Below, piece after piece: positions 33,657 through 45,808 of a stretch of 64,000 nucleotides of DNA. The translations under genes and the position numbers were made by a program. This DNA is from Chloranthus sessilifolius (taxonomy: Eukaryota > Streptophyta > Magnoliopsida > Chloranthales > Chloranthaceae), in NCBI GenBank assembly GCA_021018995.1, contig CM037587.1, forward strand, positions 86,239,251 through 86,303,250, in the 5' to 3' direction. The notes under the pieces are model-generated. The model was given only the letters and a program-made list of their open reading frames with translations. It was not told the origin of the DNA and did not search any database. The stretch's first letter is position 1. Each line of letters begins with the position of its first letter.

Positions 33657-33816
33657 TGTTAATCAGTGAAAAATTCCAACTTTCACCCTCTAACCTGATA
33701 TTTGATAGACCTGTGACTAGACTAATAAACGCATGAGTATGTTTTGTAGATGGCAATAAAGGGCAGGCATAGTGCAGAAATTCACCCAAAAGTGCCTCAC
33801 ACGAAGGTCCATCCCT
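33657..33816 (+). repeat. Truncated LTR of element P
   Basis: About 160 bp align closely with 40802-40963: GTGAAAAATTCCAACTTTCA, a GGCAATAAAGGGCAGGCATA block and a CACCCAAAAGTGCCTCAC block. On the minus strand the segment happens to be open and fuses in frame with the PMD exon, but the same peptide occurs at 40970-40782, so this is LTR sequence, not PMD. Confidence 0.75.
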
Positions 33817-33953
33817 CCTATCGATAGGCATTGAGACCTGTCGATAGGTGCGATAGGTTCAAAAGGTCAGAAAGAAGTTTTCGATAGGTTCTAGATACCT
33901 ATCGAGAACCTATCGAGAGGATGAATCATGTACCACGTGAACCTATCGATAGG
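33817..33953 (+). repeat. CTATCGATAGG motif cluster upstream of ORF2 of P
   Basis: About seven copies of CCTATCGA or TCGATAGG in 137 bp, including the perfect palindrome CCTATCGATAGG at both ends. The same motif family fills the LTR units at 40990-49057. Confidence 0.8.
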
Positions 33954-35942
33954 AGTACCAAGAGCAAGCTCCCTGAGGGGAAGCCCAAGAAGGGTCTTAA
34001 AGCCAAATAGGCCAAGTCCACAGAATTTCAAGAGTCTGATGTACAAATACATGTGGAGAGATCTGCTCCAGCTGGGGAAGAACCTTTGCCCACCTCTGAC
34101 ATATCGCCTTTGGTGGAGCTTCCTAATGCGTTAACCACTCCTAATGAGTTTGTAGCTGGTTTGAGCCTTGTCCCTGAGACAGATTTTGATATTGTGTACT
34201 TTGCCAAGATAGAGGAGTGTCAGGGCACACTCATGTATCTGAAGAAGGAAGGATTGTTACCCCTACTTACACCCTTGAAAGAGACTGTGTACCCCAGGTT
34301 GGTTAAATTGTGGTATCATAATTTGACAAAGAAGGTGGTGCCTAGGACTGAGGCTGTGCTGGAAATTCTGATTGATGATTGGCAACTAACTATGGATTGC
34401 AAGGATATTGGGATGGCATTGGGAGTTCCACATCAATTTGACTCTACTAGATCTGAGGGAGCACCCAAATGGGTTGCATTTAGAGAAATGGCTAAATAGC
34501 TCACCAATGGAATTGTGGGATCAGGTGAATCTTTGATAAGAAGAGACCTCCAACCCAGCCTCAAATTCATCAACACTATTCTGAGGAAGAATGTGTATGT
34601 CACTGGGCGACTGCAGGAGAGAAGGCCCCTATTTGTAGATGCTTTGTACTATTGTTCCAAAGGGCAGTTTTTAAATGCACCAAATCTAATTTTCGAGATC
34701 ATGGTAGACATCATTGATAAGGGGCTTAAATGACAAACATTTGCTGGGTTGCCTTTCAGCAGGCTCATTACAGTTTTTCTAACGGCTGGGAAATATGTGG
34801 TAAAGAGGAATGAGCCAAAAGAGAAGTTGAGCCCAAAAGAGTATGGAAAAAGGGCATGGTCCACCAGCCTGACCCTAATAAAGAAAAGTAAGCCACCTAA
34901 GATGGAGGAGGTTATGGAGGTGCCCACTGCCGCTGCAACAGATCTTACTACTGAGATTCCCTCATCCACCCTTTCACCTGCCTTACTTACATCATCACCT
35001 GCATCCACCCACCTTGATTTTCCCCTTTGTCACCCCCATCTTTGTATCAGCTCCTTTTCCAACAGACCCCCCTCCATAGCCATCCCCCCTCCTCCTACCT
35101 CTGAGCCAGCTATACTTCCATCTATCACTCCAGTCCTCGAACCTGAAATCCTTGAACCTCCAACACTACCAAAGCCTACCCCTTCCCTTTCTTCTTCACC
35201 CTTTGACCAAGCCATTTCTGACCTTTCCCCTCACCAACCCCTACTTCATACCCAGGGCTTAGACCAGTTTACCACTGCTGGGTTCACTGCCCTAATGGCA
35301 TCCATTGTGGAGGATGTCGGGCATGAGTACACCCCACTCCCTGACTCCCCCCACCCCACTCCCCCTCACTTCAACTATGCACCGCCCTCCCCTTTCCATC
35401 CCATCCAAACACATGTCCCCTCTAACCCCACCATTCCTAATACTTTCACTCAAATTCTCTCCCTCTTACAGTTCATTCAAAGTCAATTGACCACCAACAC
35501 CAACAACTAAGCCATCATGAGCTCATGCCTTCAATCCATTCAATCCACCCTTACCCCATCCTCTTCAGCTACCCAACCCCTTCACACTTCGCCTCTTTCC
35601 CCTGTCTAATCACCTCTCCATTTATCTCCTCCATCTTCACCCATAGCTCCACCTTCCACAGCTGCTACCCAGTCTGAGGAGGTAGCAGCTCCACCTTTCC
35701 CCAGACCTATCTCACCACCATCTTTTACTCCTTCATCACCAGCAGTAGTAGCTACTGCAATTGCTGTGTCACCTACCAGCCAACCACCCTCTCTCCCTCC
35801 ATCTGTCTTGACAGATGCGACCACCCAAACTGATCCACTTGAGGAACTGGCTTTCTCCACCCCCTCCTCTTCCTCCCCACCCCCTCCCTACCCATTGTAC
35901 CCAAATATCTCTTCTACCTTCCCCCTTACCTCACACTGCTAC
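33954..35942 (+). pseudogene. Athila ORF2-type protein, first part (element P)
   Basis: Homologous to the extra ORF of R (61914-63566). A basic Lys/Pro start (K-P-K-K-G-L-K-A-K) without a clear ATG is followed by T-P-N-E-F-V-A-G-L-S-L-V-P-E, Y-P-R-L-V-K-L-W-Y-H-N-L and A-L-G-V-P-H-Q-F. I associate this with the putative plant transposon protein family (Transposase_32 type) of Athila ORF2. After stops at about 34498 and 34731, R-K-N-V-Y-V-T-G-R and F-L-T-A-G-K-Y-V-V-K-R are read. From about 34950 the product is a Pro/Ser/Thr-rich tail. At 35942 a solo LTR interrupts it. The role of ORF2 is not established; it is sometimes called env-like by position only. Confidence 0.65.
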
Positions 35943-36184
35943 TGTTAAGACCCGAAAAGTACCACTTTTCACCCCTTAACTTAGCCTTTGATTAGACCCT
36001 TAGCCATCTAATAAATGTTTGTTAAGCTATTTTTGTAGATAATAAATAGCAGTGCAATAAGGCCATAAATCCTGTTAAGGAGCCCATGATTGGCACCAGA
36101 AGTTCCTCAGAAGAATGAGCCATGAATCCAGACCAGAGGTAAGCCTCGTACAGTTGACAAAGCTCCAGAGGATTTAAAAAATAT

Positions 36185-36680
36185 GCTTCGCGCAGTCCTC
36201 GCGAAGTCTCAAGATTTCACAACTTCTCGCACAGTTGAGTGACAGACTAGCTTCAAAATCTTGCCTCACACAGCTATCGTGCAGTAGCCACGGGATGCAA
36301 ATGTCAAGAGGTGCTGTCGCGCAGTTCAGTAAAGCCTCAATGCCTCATGAGGATCCTCGTGAAGTTCCATTAAGAAGTGAGCTTCTCGCACAGTTCTTAC
36401 ACTGTTCAGGAAGAAAGCAGCCTCGCGAAGCCAGAGTTAGCCTCGCAAAGATTTATTGTGAAATGGAATGCTCGCGCAGTTCTCGTGCTATTCACAAGTA
36501 GCAATCCAACTGCGCGAAGCCCAATCCAGCGAGAGCTTAACTATCTACCTCGCGAGTGCTCAAAACATCAAGAAGCTATAACCTCACGACGTCTGAAGTT
36601 TTAATGCAAACTCATCCTCGTGAAGTCAGTGCTACCACGCGACAAGTCTGGGAATCGACTGCAACCTGGCGAAGCTCTGA
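36185..36680 (+). repeat. TCGCGCAGTT-type motif cluster in the solo LTR
   Basis: A dozen or more variants of CTCGCGCAGTT, CTCGCGAAG and CTCGTGAAG are spaced through this part of U3, just before the TATA box. Several contain the TCGCGA palindrome; many have lost a CG to TG or CA. Confidence 0.75.
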
Positions 36681-36856
36681 ACTCCAACTTCCATCATTCT
36701 GTAGAGGGCATTCTGGGGATTTCCAGCGATTAGGGCATGCACTCCCATGCTCAAATCTCCATGCACGCACCTCGAGGCATCTAAGGATCATTAATAGGCC
36801 ATGTGGCATCGCTAAAATTAGGGTTTCCTAACCCTAATGTGCCGCCACACCCACTG

Positions 36857-36865
36857 CTATATAAA
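36857..36865 (+). promoter_or_regulatory. TATA box in the solo LTR
   Basis: CTATATAAA at the place matching CTATATAAG in the R LTR; followed by AGGTTTAGG-type sequence in both. Confidence 0.7.
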
Positions 36866-38352
36866 CCTAAGCCTGGTTTAGGTTTAGGGGGAATCCTTTT
36901 TAGACTTAGACCCCCGGAAGAACTCAGACCTTATCACTGATACAGGATCTGAGATCTTCTTTTTTTCTGGTCTTCTGTAGTTGTAAGTAGTTTTCCTTTT
37001 TCTTTTTCCTTCTCTCCATGGCCCAGCACTTGCTGGCCATGCCTATGTATGTTTATCGAGATTAGATTAATGGAATTTGTGATTGGGTGTTGTACTTTTA
37101 TGGGATTCATGTGTTTGTAGTTGCTTTGTGCAAGGCTGTTGCCTTGTGATCCGCCATTGCTTTGGCTGTGATTCAAAGCAATTGAGGACTGATTTTAAGG
37201 ACCCATTCAGATTCAAGTGACTTGTGTGTCTGGGCTATCATGGTCCGATACAGCCTTAGCCCCACCACAGGACCCACTAGATCTGAAATCCCCATGGAAG
37301 CCTAAGCTGGTAGCCTTGTGACCATGGTGGTGGCAGCAATATTGTTATTTTATTTTGGGCTCCGTGAGGAGGATAGCCTCTGGGATAGTCTGTGACCATT
37401 CAAGTGGGCAGGTTATAGCCTTAGGGTGAATCCAATCTGTCGATCCAAAATGAATCTTTCTTCTCTGAGCCTGAGCTTGTAGCCTGGTAGGAGATTGTAC
37501 AGAGGCAGACTCCCCTATATTAGAACAGACCTGCCATCAGATGGCAGATCTGATCTGGGTATGGAGATTGTAGGCTTATGATTGGACCATTGTAGTCCCA
37601 CTCAAGCAATGGACAGCTCGATCTAAGGTGGTACTCAATCTCTTGCTGGTTCTATTTGTCTGGGCTATCATGGTCCTATACAGCCTTAGCCCCACACATA
37701 AAGCTTTTGAGGTTGAGGTTCCCTATAGATTCTTGAGCTTGTAGCCTGGATGAAGTAGTGCCTATAATGATTAACTTGTTTTGACCCATCTCTGGATTGT
37801 GGTTCCCCTCTGGGATAGTCTGTGACCATTTAAGTGGACAGGTTATAACCTAAGGGATTGGATCATGGCACAGGGATGAGTTGGATTCTTTCTCCTCTTT
37901 GGTGATAATGTAGCCATTGGACAGGATTTCTATAACAGCAGACCTGGATCTGAGTCATAAATTCCAGCAGATCTGAACTCAATAGCATACTTCTCACCCT
38001 TTTATATATTTTTTCCCACACTCTATCCATCTTCTCCACCCTTTCTGTAGTTAATTCATTAGGCTACCTTAGGATACTTAGAATAAGTTACCATAAACTC
38101 CCCTCCTTTTTGAACTGCCAGATCTGTAGTCAGATCTGGAGGGACTACTAGAGATGGCTCCCTTGGAGCTGTAGATCACCTTTTCCCTGTGGGACAAACT
38201 CTTACTGATCAAAACTTGCTACAAATGGACCCTGTATCTTGCAGGTCTAGGATTTCTCAGTTGTGCTGATTCCATCCCCTATTTTACTTTGATTTTAAAT
38301 TAGTTTTACCACCAATAAATAAAGGAAGCACATCTAGAAATGCAACAGCTAC

Positions 38353-38959
38353 CCAAGAACTCTCTGAGTCCAACCTGCTTTTTGCAACGTAGAGAATCGA
38401 AATTCTGGAGAGAAAGATTGGTATGTTGACCTCTCAACCATTTCAGCCAGCCCCTTTTGCTACAACTCCTCCTACCAATCCTTCCTCCACCCAAACCTGT
38501 ATACCTTTTTCGACTCAACCTACTCCTACCCCACATGTGGATGTTCCCCCTCCTCCAGTCCAAGCTCCTCCTCCCTCTCAACCTTCCCCACCAAAACCAA
38601 AGAGGTCTTACATAAAAAGAAAAGTCACTGCTAAAAGTTTTGTTTCATCTTGTGCTGCTCTCAAAAAAGGGCAGAAACCTGCTGTCCAGTCTGAAGAGGT
38701 AGCACCCTCCAAGCCCCCACATGACATCTCCTCCACCTTACTCTCCAAGGAGGAAAGAAGGAAAGCTGTTGCTGCCCTTGGCCTAGATCCTACTGCCCTC
38801 TTACTTTTTTATTTTGATTCTGATTCTGCTGCAGCTTCTGCCAAGCAAGACAAGAACCCTACTGCCCAGTTTGAGGAGGCTCCAAAGCAGTCCACCCAGA
38901 AATCCCAACCTAAAGGAAAAGCTTCGTTATCGATTGAAAAACCTGGTAGACTTGTATGA
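38353..38959 (+). pseudogene. Athila ORF2-type protein, C-terminal part (element P)
   Basis: Resumes after the solo LTR. The best frame from 38423 is Pro/Thr/Gln-rich, then basic (P-K-R-S-Y-I-K-R-K-V-T-A-K), then A-V-Q-S-E-E-V-A-P and E-R-R-K-A-V-A-A-L-G-L-D-P. R has the equivalent order: Q-R-K-V-T-T-K-R, A-Q-S-E-E-A and L-R-K-L-A-Q-K-M-G-W-D-W before a Ser/Asp end. The ORF stops at 38957-38959. It was one gene with 33954-35942. Confidence 0.65.
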
Positions 38960-40801
38960 TTGGCCTGATGATTCTTGTAAATAGGCGTAGACTATTTTAG
39001 CTTGTTTCCAATTACTGACTTGTATCTTGTACATTTTTTTGGATATTATTAATATTTTGTTTTTAGTGCCTGTGTCTCTCTTTGTGCATAATTGTTCTAT
39101 ATTTTCTTACCTCACCCTTATCATTGTTTCCATGCTATCTAAACAGTGAGGACACTGTTTAACTTAGGTTTGAGGGTGTGGCAGAGTAGACTTGCCAATA
39201 TAATAGTTAATGCTAGTGCAGAATGTTAGCCAAATTCGTGGCATAATAAAGTGAATTCCCACCAGATTTTTCTTTAAGAGAACTTTCTAATATTGGGATA
39301 TATATTGTAGCTTCAAGACTGTCATAAAGTAAATGCTAATAATTGTTCAAAGAAATCGATGCTCAGTAAACTGAAAAAGAGAGGAAAATGTGAAGATACA
39401 CCTCCAAAAGACTTGACAGAAGACCATGCCCAGTGAGATTTGGGCCTAAAATGTTCTTTTTCCCTTGAAGACTGTTCTGGCAAAAAAATTTATGTTCTAA
39501 GGACTGATTGAACTTAGCCCTGCTCACTAGAAGTTACGCAAATTAGAGTTAAAACAGCTTGACAGTAGTCATGACATTGAGGACATGAAGTAAGGCCATC
39601 CCTTGGACAGTTTGAGCCTAAAATTTTCCCACCTTTGAACTGCCCTTGATACACACCATTTGAACCTCAAAAGTCCTAGTTTTTCTTTGATAAAAACCAG
39701 AAAATTTGAACCCAAAACCCCTTGACCTGTGTCAGTTCACTCTCGATCTGAGAAATTAGGAAAAAGGAGAAGTGAGGTTATAGGTGAAAGGTTCGATGTT
39801 TGGTTAAAAGAAGAAGAAAGTATATTTGAAGGCTAGTCTGATGTATAGTTGTGGCATCCCAACCCATAAAAAGAAAAATGGAGAAAAATAAAAAAAGAAG
39901 AGCATATAAAAAGAAAATGAAAAAAAGAAAAGCAAAACAAAAAGAATGAGAAAGAGAAGTCATTTCATTGAAAGATTGAAAAGAGAATTAGAAACTAATC
40001 ACTTCAAATCTGAAAATTCAAGAAGTAGATGGAATTGTGCTGAAATGAAGAAGGTGTTGTCTAGACCACCTCCTTTCCTTTACTGATTTCTCAATTTGAA
40101 TCCTTTTTACCCATTTATTCTTTTATAAATTTTACCCATAAGCCACATTACAACCCAATAAAAAGTCCCTACTGATTTGAAATGGATTGAGCTTTCATGT
40201 GGAGACAAGGATTTGATTAATCTATGGTGAAAAGAGTTAGGAAGTTTCAGAAATTAGAGCAATGCCTATGCTCATGCTTGCAATCCTATTTGAGGGCTGC
40301 AACTACTCTTGAGCTGTGTGAAATACTAAACCCTTCATCTTTATCTAGAGTGTAAGCCCTGGTAAGACTTGGGTCTAAAATCAAGGCTGCTGGGGGTATC
40401 ATCCAAACACAATTCTCGAAGTAGTAGGTGAGCTGTGCATTAATCTTCACACAATGTTTTGACAAGAGCTGAGTGATGGTGAAAGAATGACAAATTACTC
40501 TCATTATTAAAATGTAGTTTTACTGCTGGAAGCCCTCCATATAATTGCGAGAGAAGGTTGTGGAATGAGTTTTATTTTTTGCTACGAATGATGTTTTAAC
40601 CTCTGCACTGGAATTAACTATGTTTATTAGAGAAGTTTGTGGGTACCTTCACTAAAAACCCTTAGGAGACTCACTCCTCCACTGGGGATCACCTAGGGGA
40701 TTAAAAGGCTTGATGCATATGCTAAATGCATCTGTGCTCCCTACAAAAGTGGCATTTTAATTTTCTTTATTTCTCCTTTGCTCAGGGTGTAGCAAAGCTT
40801 A
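38960..40801 (+). other. 3' non-coding region of element P
   Basis: About 1.8 kb without a credible gene. It contains GAGGACACTGTTTAACTTAG near 39150, an A/G-rich stretch (39850-39990), a CCACATTACAACCC-type block near 40144 and the ACTCCTCCACTGGGGATCAC block near 40671 shared with A0. It leads straight into the LTR at 40802. Confidence 0.6.
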
Positions 40802-40989
40802 GGTTAATTAGTGAAAAATGCCAACTTTCACCCTTTAACTTGATCTTTGATAGACCTGTGAGTAGACTAATAAATGCATGTTGAGTATGTTTTGTAGATG
40901 GCAATAAAGGGCAGGCATAGTGCTGAAATTCACCCAAAAATGCCTCACAAGAAGGTCCATCTCTCAGCACAGCTCATCCCCAATAGTGG

Positions 40990-42614
40990 CACACAAGAGG
41001 GCTGCAGACCAATGCGCACTTGGGCATGCAGTAACAGCATGGCAACTTTGAAGAAGTGGAAATAGGCTGAAAACAACCTGTCAAGAGGTTATTGGAACCT
41101 GCCAATGAGATATGAAGGCTAGGAAAGGAAAAAAGTATTGAAGATTGAAGCATCCGATAGGATCCAAAACCTATCGTGCAGTTGGAAGTAAGAAGCTAGC
41201 ATCCTATCGACAGATTGCCTGGAGCTTGAAGAGAACCTGTCGAAAGGAGCCTGAACCTATCGTGCAAAGGCAACCTATCAAATGGTTGTTACAGCTCAGT
41301 CATTGATCCTATCGAGAGGCTCTGAAACCTGTCGATAGGAGCTGGAAGCAAACCTATCAAAACCTATTGCGAAGAGAACCTGTCAAAAGCTTCAGAAACC
41401 TATTGAATTAGATTTAAGAACTTCTAAGAAGAGCAGATGTGCACACGCTGTAAGGTGGTGACCTGCTGAAAGAAATTCGAGGAGGCACGCTGGTGACCGA
41501 CACGAAGATTTTAGATGTGCACTAGAAAACCCTAGCCAACCCACGTGCTCTACCCCAACCCTAACTAACTCAGAGGGCCTTCTAGAAGGGGAATCAAAAG
41601 GGAATAACAGAATTATTCCCCCTAAGCTGTGATTGGCGGGAAAAAACATAACTGAGACAGAGGGGGAGAGCTATAAAAGGAGGGAAGCTGCCAGAAAAAG
41701 GGGGGATTATTCTCCAGATCAGAGCCTGTATCCAAAAGACCATTGGAATTCATATTCTTTCTTTTAGCCAAATTATGGTTGGCTAATTCCCTTGGAGCAG
41801 CAAGGAGTGAGGTTGGATCTGTAATTAGGGAAGGTTAAGAGTGTTATTGAGGGTCAGATGAGGCACAGATTGCAAATCTGAGAGCATTTCATTGTATAAT
41901 GAGTTTATTTCAATGCAATGTTGGTTTTATTGTTTTAATTAGATCCATAGTTCATCTGGTTTCACTTGGTGCTCAATCGGATTTATGTAGAAGGGAATCA
42001 GCTCACCCACTTAACTGGTAGACCTCTTGAATACGATTTGATCTCCCTAGATCTGATAATCCTACAGCTACCTGTCTGTGGCCTGGCAGTTTCAGCATTT
42101 ATAATGATTATCATGTTCTAATGGAAACCTTAGAATGGAGTGAATCTATTGGATGATTTGTGACCATTGAAGTGGATAGATCATAGCCTTAAGATCAATC
42201 CAATTCCCTGGCTTAGATTAGATCCTTCTACCCTACAGCTGTGCTTACAGTCAGATGAGGGATTGATGCGCTTCAAACCCCTTATAACACTGTCAGCTCA
42301 ACTCAATTGTAACAAGACAAACTCCAAGCTGCTTCTCTCTATTTTCTATTTTTAATTTCACCAAAAATTCCCCTCACTTGTAAGATCTGAACTCTGGACT
42401 TAATCCTAATTCATTTATACATTTAATTGTGCTTCTGTAGTTTAGTTTAATGTGACAATCCCTTAAAACCTCTCCTCTTCCTTTAGTTATTTTAGTATTA
42501 CGTAGGGTGTTAGATCTACTATAGATCTAGAGATTTACTTGATTTTCAGTCCATATTTTCCTGTGGACATTCCCTTACTCTTTAAAACTTACTACAATAG
42601 GTGCAGAACACTTG
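40990..42614 (+). repeat. Tandem LTR unit 1
   Basis: 1625 bp starting CACACAAGAGGGCTGCA. It contains the CCTATCGA motif cluster (about 41140-41400), TATA box CTATAAAAGG at 41671, and the end block CTTTAAAACTTACTACAATA. It directly abuts unit 2. Confidence 0.9.
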
Positions 42615-44237
42615 CACACAAGAGGGGTGCACACCAATGCACACTTGGGCATGCAGCAACAGCAAGGCAGCATTGAACAAGTGGAAACAGGCTACAAATA
42701 CCTATCAAGAGGTTATTGGAACCTATCGATGGGATCTGAAGGCTAGGAAAGGAAAGATGTATTGAAGGTTGAAGCATTAGATAGGATCCAGAATGTATCG
42801 TGCAGTTGGAAGTAAGAAGGTAGCATCTTATCTACAGATTGCCTGGAGCTTTAAGAGAACCTGTCGAAAGGAGCCTGAACCGATCACGCAAAGCCAACCT
42901 ATCGAGTGGTTGTTGCAGCTCAGTCATTGATCCAATCGAGAGGCTTTGAAACTTGTCGATAGGAGCTGGAAGCAAACCTATCGAAACCTATTGTGAAGAG
43001 AACTGGTCAAAAGATTCAGAAACCTAACAAATTCGATTTAAGAACTTCTAAGAAGAGCTGCTATGCACATGCTGCAAGTTGGTGACCTGCTGCATGCAAT
43101 CTGAGGCACGCTGGTGACCGGCACAAAGATTTTAGAAGTGCCCTAGAAAACCCTAACCAACCCACATGCTCTACCCCAACCCGAACTAACTCAAAGGGCC
43201 TTCTAGAAGGGGAACCAAAAGGGAATAACAGAATTATTCCCCCTAATCTGTGATTGGCGGGAAAAAACATAAATGAGATAGAGGGGGAGAGCAATAAAAG
43301 GAGGGAAGCTGCCAGAAAAAGGGGGGATTATTCTCGAGATCAGACCTTATATCCAAAGACCATTGGAATTCATATTCTTTCTTTTAGCCCAATTATGGTT
43401 GGCTAATTCCCTTGGAGCAGCAAGGAGTGAGGCTGGATCTATAATTGGAGAAGCCTGAGAGTGTTATTAAGGGTCAGATGAGGAACGGACTGCAAATCTG
43501 AGAGCATTTCATTATATAGTGAGTTTACTTCAATGCAATGTTGGTTTTATTGTTTTAATTAGATCCATAGTTCATCTGGTTTCACTTGGTACTTAATCGG
43601 ATTTGTGTAGATGGGAATCAGCTCACCCAGTTAACTGGTAGACCTCTTGAATACCATTTGATCACCCTAGATCTGATAATCCTACAACTGCCTGTGTCTG
43701 TGGCTTGGCAATTGCAGCATTTATAATTATTATCATGTTCTGATGGAAACTTTAGAATGGAGTGAATCTATTGGATGATTTGTGACCATTGAAGTGGACA
43801 GATCATAGCATTAAGATCAATCCAATTCTCGGGCTTAGATTAGATCCTTCTACCCTACAGCTGTGCTTATAGTCAAATGAGGGATTGATGCGCTTCGAAC
43901 CCCTTGTAGCACTGTCAGCTTAACCTAATTGCAACATGACTAAACTCCAAGCTGCTTCTCTCCATTTTCTATTTTTAATTTCACCAAAAATTCCCCTCAC
44001 TTGTAAGACCTGAACTTTGGACTTAATCCTAATTCATTTCTACATTTAATTGTGCTTTTGTAGTTTAGTTTAAAGTGACAACCCCTTAAAACCTCTCCTC
44101 TTCCTTCAGCTATTTTAGTATTACAAAGGGTGCCAGATCTACTATAAATCTACAGATTTACTTGATTTTCAGCCCATATTTTCCAGTGGTCATTCCCTTA
44201 CTCTTTAAAACTTGCTACAATAGGCCCTGAACACTTG
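42615..44237 (+). repeat. Tandem LTR unit 2
   Basis: 1623 bp, same order of blocks. The TATA box is changed to GCAATAAAAG (43291). The motif cluster lies at about 42705-43040. Confidence 0.9.
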
Positions 44238-45808
44238 CACACAAGAGGGCTGCACACTAATGCGCACTTGGGCATGCCGTAATAGCAAGGCAGCTTTAAA
44301 GAAGTGGGAACAGGCTGAAAACAACTTGTTGAGAGGTTATTGGAACCAGTCGATGGGATCTGAAGGCTGGGAATGGAAAGAAGTCTTGAAGATTGAAGCA
44401 TTCGATATGATCCAGAACCTATCGTGCAGTTGGAAGTAAGAAGGTAGCATCCTATCGACAGATTGTCTGGAGCTTGAGGAGAACCTGTCCAAAGGAGCCT
44501 GAACCTATCACGCAAAGGTAACCTATCGAATGGTTATTGCAGCTCAGTCATTGATCCTATCGAGAGGCTCTGAAACCTATCGATAGGAGCTGGAAGCAAA
44601 CCTATCGAAACTTATTGTGAAGAGAACCTATCGAAAGCTTCAGAAACTTATCGAATTCGATTTAAGAACTTCTAAGAAGAGCTACTGTGCACACGCTGCA
44701 AGTTTGGGACCTACTACATGCAATCCGAGGCACTCTGGTGACGGGTACAAAGATTTTAGAAGTGCCCTAGAAAATCCCAACCAACCCACGTGCTCTACCC
44801 CAACTCTAACTAACTCAGAGGGCCTTCTAGAAGGGGAATCAAAAGGGAATAACAGAATTATTCCCCCTAAGCTGTGATTGGCGGGAAAAAATATAACTGA
44901 GACAAAGGGGGAGAGCTATAAAAGGAGGGAAGCAGCCAGAAAAAGGGGGGATTATTCTCGAGATCGGAGCCTGTATCCAAGAGACCATTGGAATTCATAT
45001 TCTTTCTTTTAGCCCAATTCTGGTTGGCTAATTCCCTTGGAGCAGTAAGGAGTGAGGTTGGATCTGTAATTGGGGAAGGTTGAGAGTGTTATTGAGGGTT
45101 AATGAGGCATAGACTGCAAATCTAAGAGCATTTCATTGTATAGTGAGTTTATTTCAATGCAATGTTGGTTTTATTATTTTAATTTGATCGATAGTTCATC
45201 TGGTTTCACTTGGTGGTCAATCGGATTTGTGTAGATGGGAATCAGCTCACCCACTTAACTGCTTGTGTCTGTGGCCTGGCAATTGCAGCATTTGTAGTGA
45301 TTATCATATTCTGATAGAAACCTTAGAATGGAGTGAATCTATTGGATGATTTGTGACCATTGAAGTGGATAGATCATAGCCTTAAGATGAATCCAATTGT
45401 CTGTCTCAGATCAGATCCTTCTACCCTACAGCTATGCTTACAGCCAGATGAGGGATTGATACTCTTTGAACCCCTTATAACACTATCAGCTCAACCCAAT
45501 TGCAACAAGACTAAACTCCAAGCTGCTTCTCTCCATTTTCTATTTTTAATTTCACCAAAAATTCTCCTCACTTGTAAGATCTGAACTCTGGACTAAATTC
45601 CAATTCCTTTCTGCATTTAATTGTGTTTCTGTAGTTTAGTTTAAAGTGACAACCCCTTAAAACCTCTCCTCTTCCTTTTGCTATTTTAATATTAGGTAGG
45701 GTGCCAGATCTACTATAGATCTGGAGATTTACTTAATTTTCAGCTCACATTTCCTTGTGGACATTCCCTTACTCTTTAAAACATGCTACAATAGGCCCTG
45801 AACACTTG
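44238..45808 (+). repeat. Tandem LTR unit 3 (about 52-bp deletion)
   Basis: 1571 bp. TATA box CTATAAAAGG at 44916. A deletion of about 52 bp near 45260 removes the block with GACCTCTTGAATACC, between short repeated CTGC/ACTG sequence. Confidence 0.9.

Larger units (their letters stand above)
35943..38347 (+). mobile_element. Solo LTR of the R family, with 5-bp target duplication
   Basis: It begins TGTTAAGACCCGAAAAGTAC and ends AAATGCAACA, matching the termini of the R LTR (52458 and 54911). It is flanked by GCTAC at 35938-35942 and 38348-38352, a perfect duplication. Contents: TCG-motif cluster (36185-36680), TATA box, and two copies of a block with CTGGGCTATCATGGTCC. There is no primer site or internal sequence. 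It is the product of recombination between the two LTRs of a former full element. Confidence 0.92.
33657..40801 (+). mobile_element. Athila-like element P (LTR start, ORF2, no gag-pol)
   Basis: It starts inside the PMD gene of N with TGTTAATCAGTGAAAA, the LTR start of the family at 40802. Only about 160 bp of LTR are present. A CTATCGATAGG cluster and an ORF2-type region follow directly, with no primer site, gag or pol between. ORF2 is split by a solo LTR (35943-38347). The rest is the usual 3' non-coding region up to the LTR at 40802. Confidence 0.65.

Noticed and set aside
36235..36831. ORFs in the TCG-motif cluster of the solo LTR
   Set aside because: LTR U3 sequence; overlapping frames, no family, and explained by loss of stops in CG-rich repeats.
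40782..40970. Minus-strand ORF resembling the PMD-fused protein at 33.8 kb
   Set aside because: It lies in the start of the Athila LTR, whose nucleotide conservation explains the similarity; no PMD motif is present.
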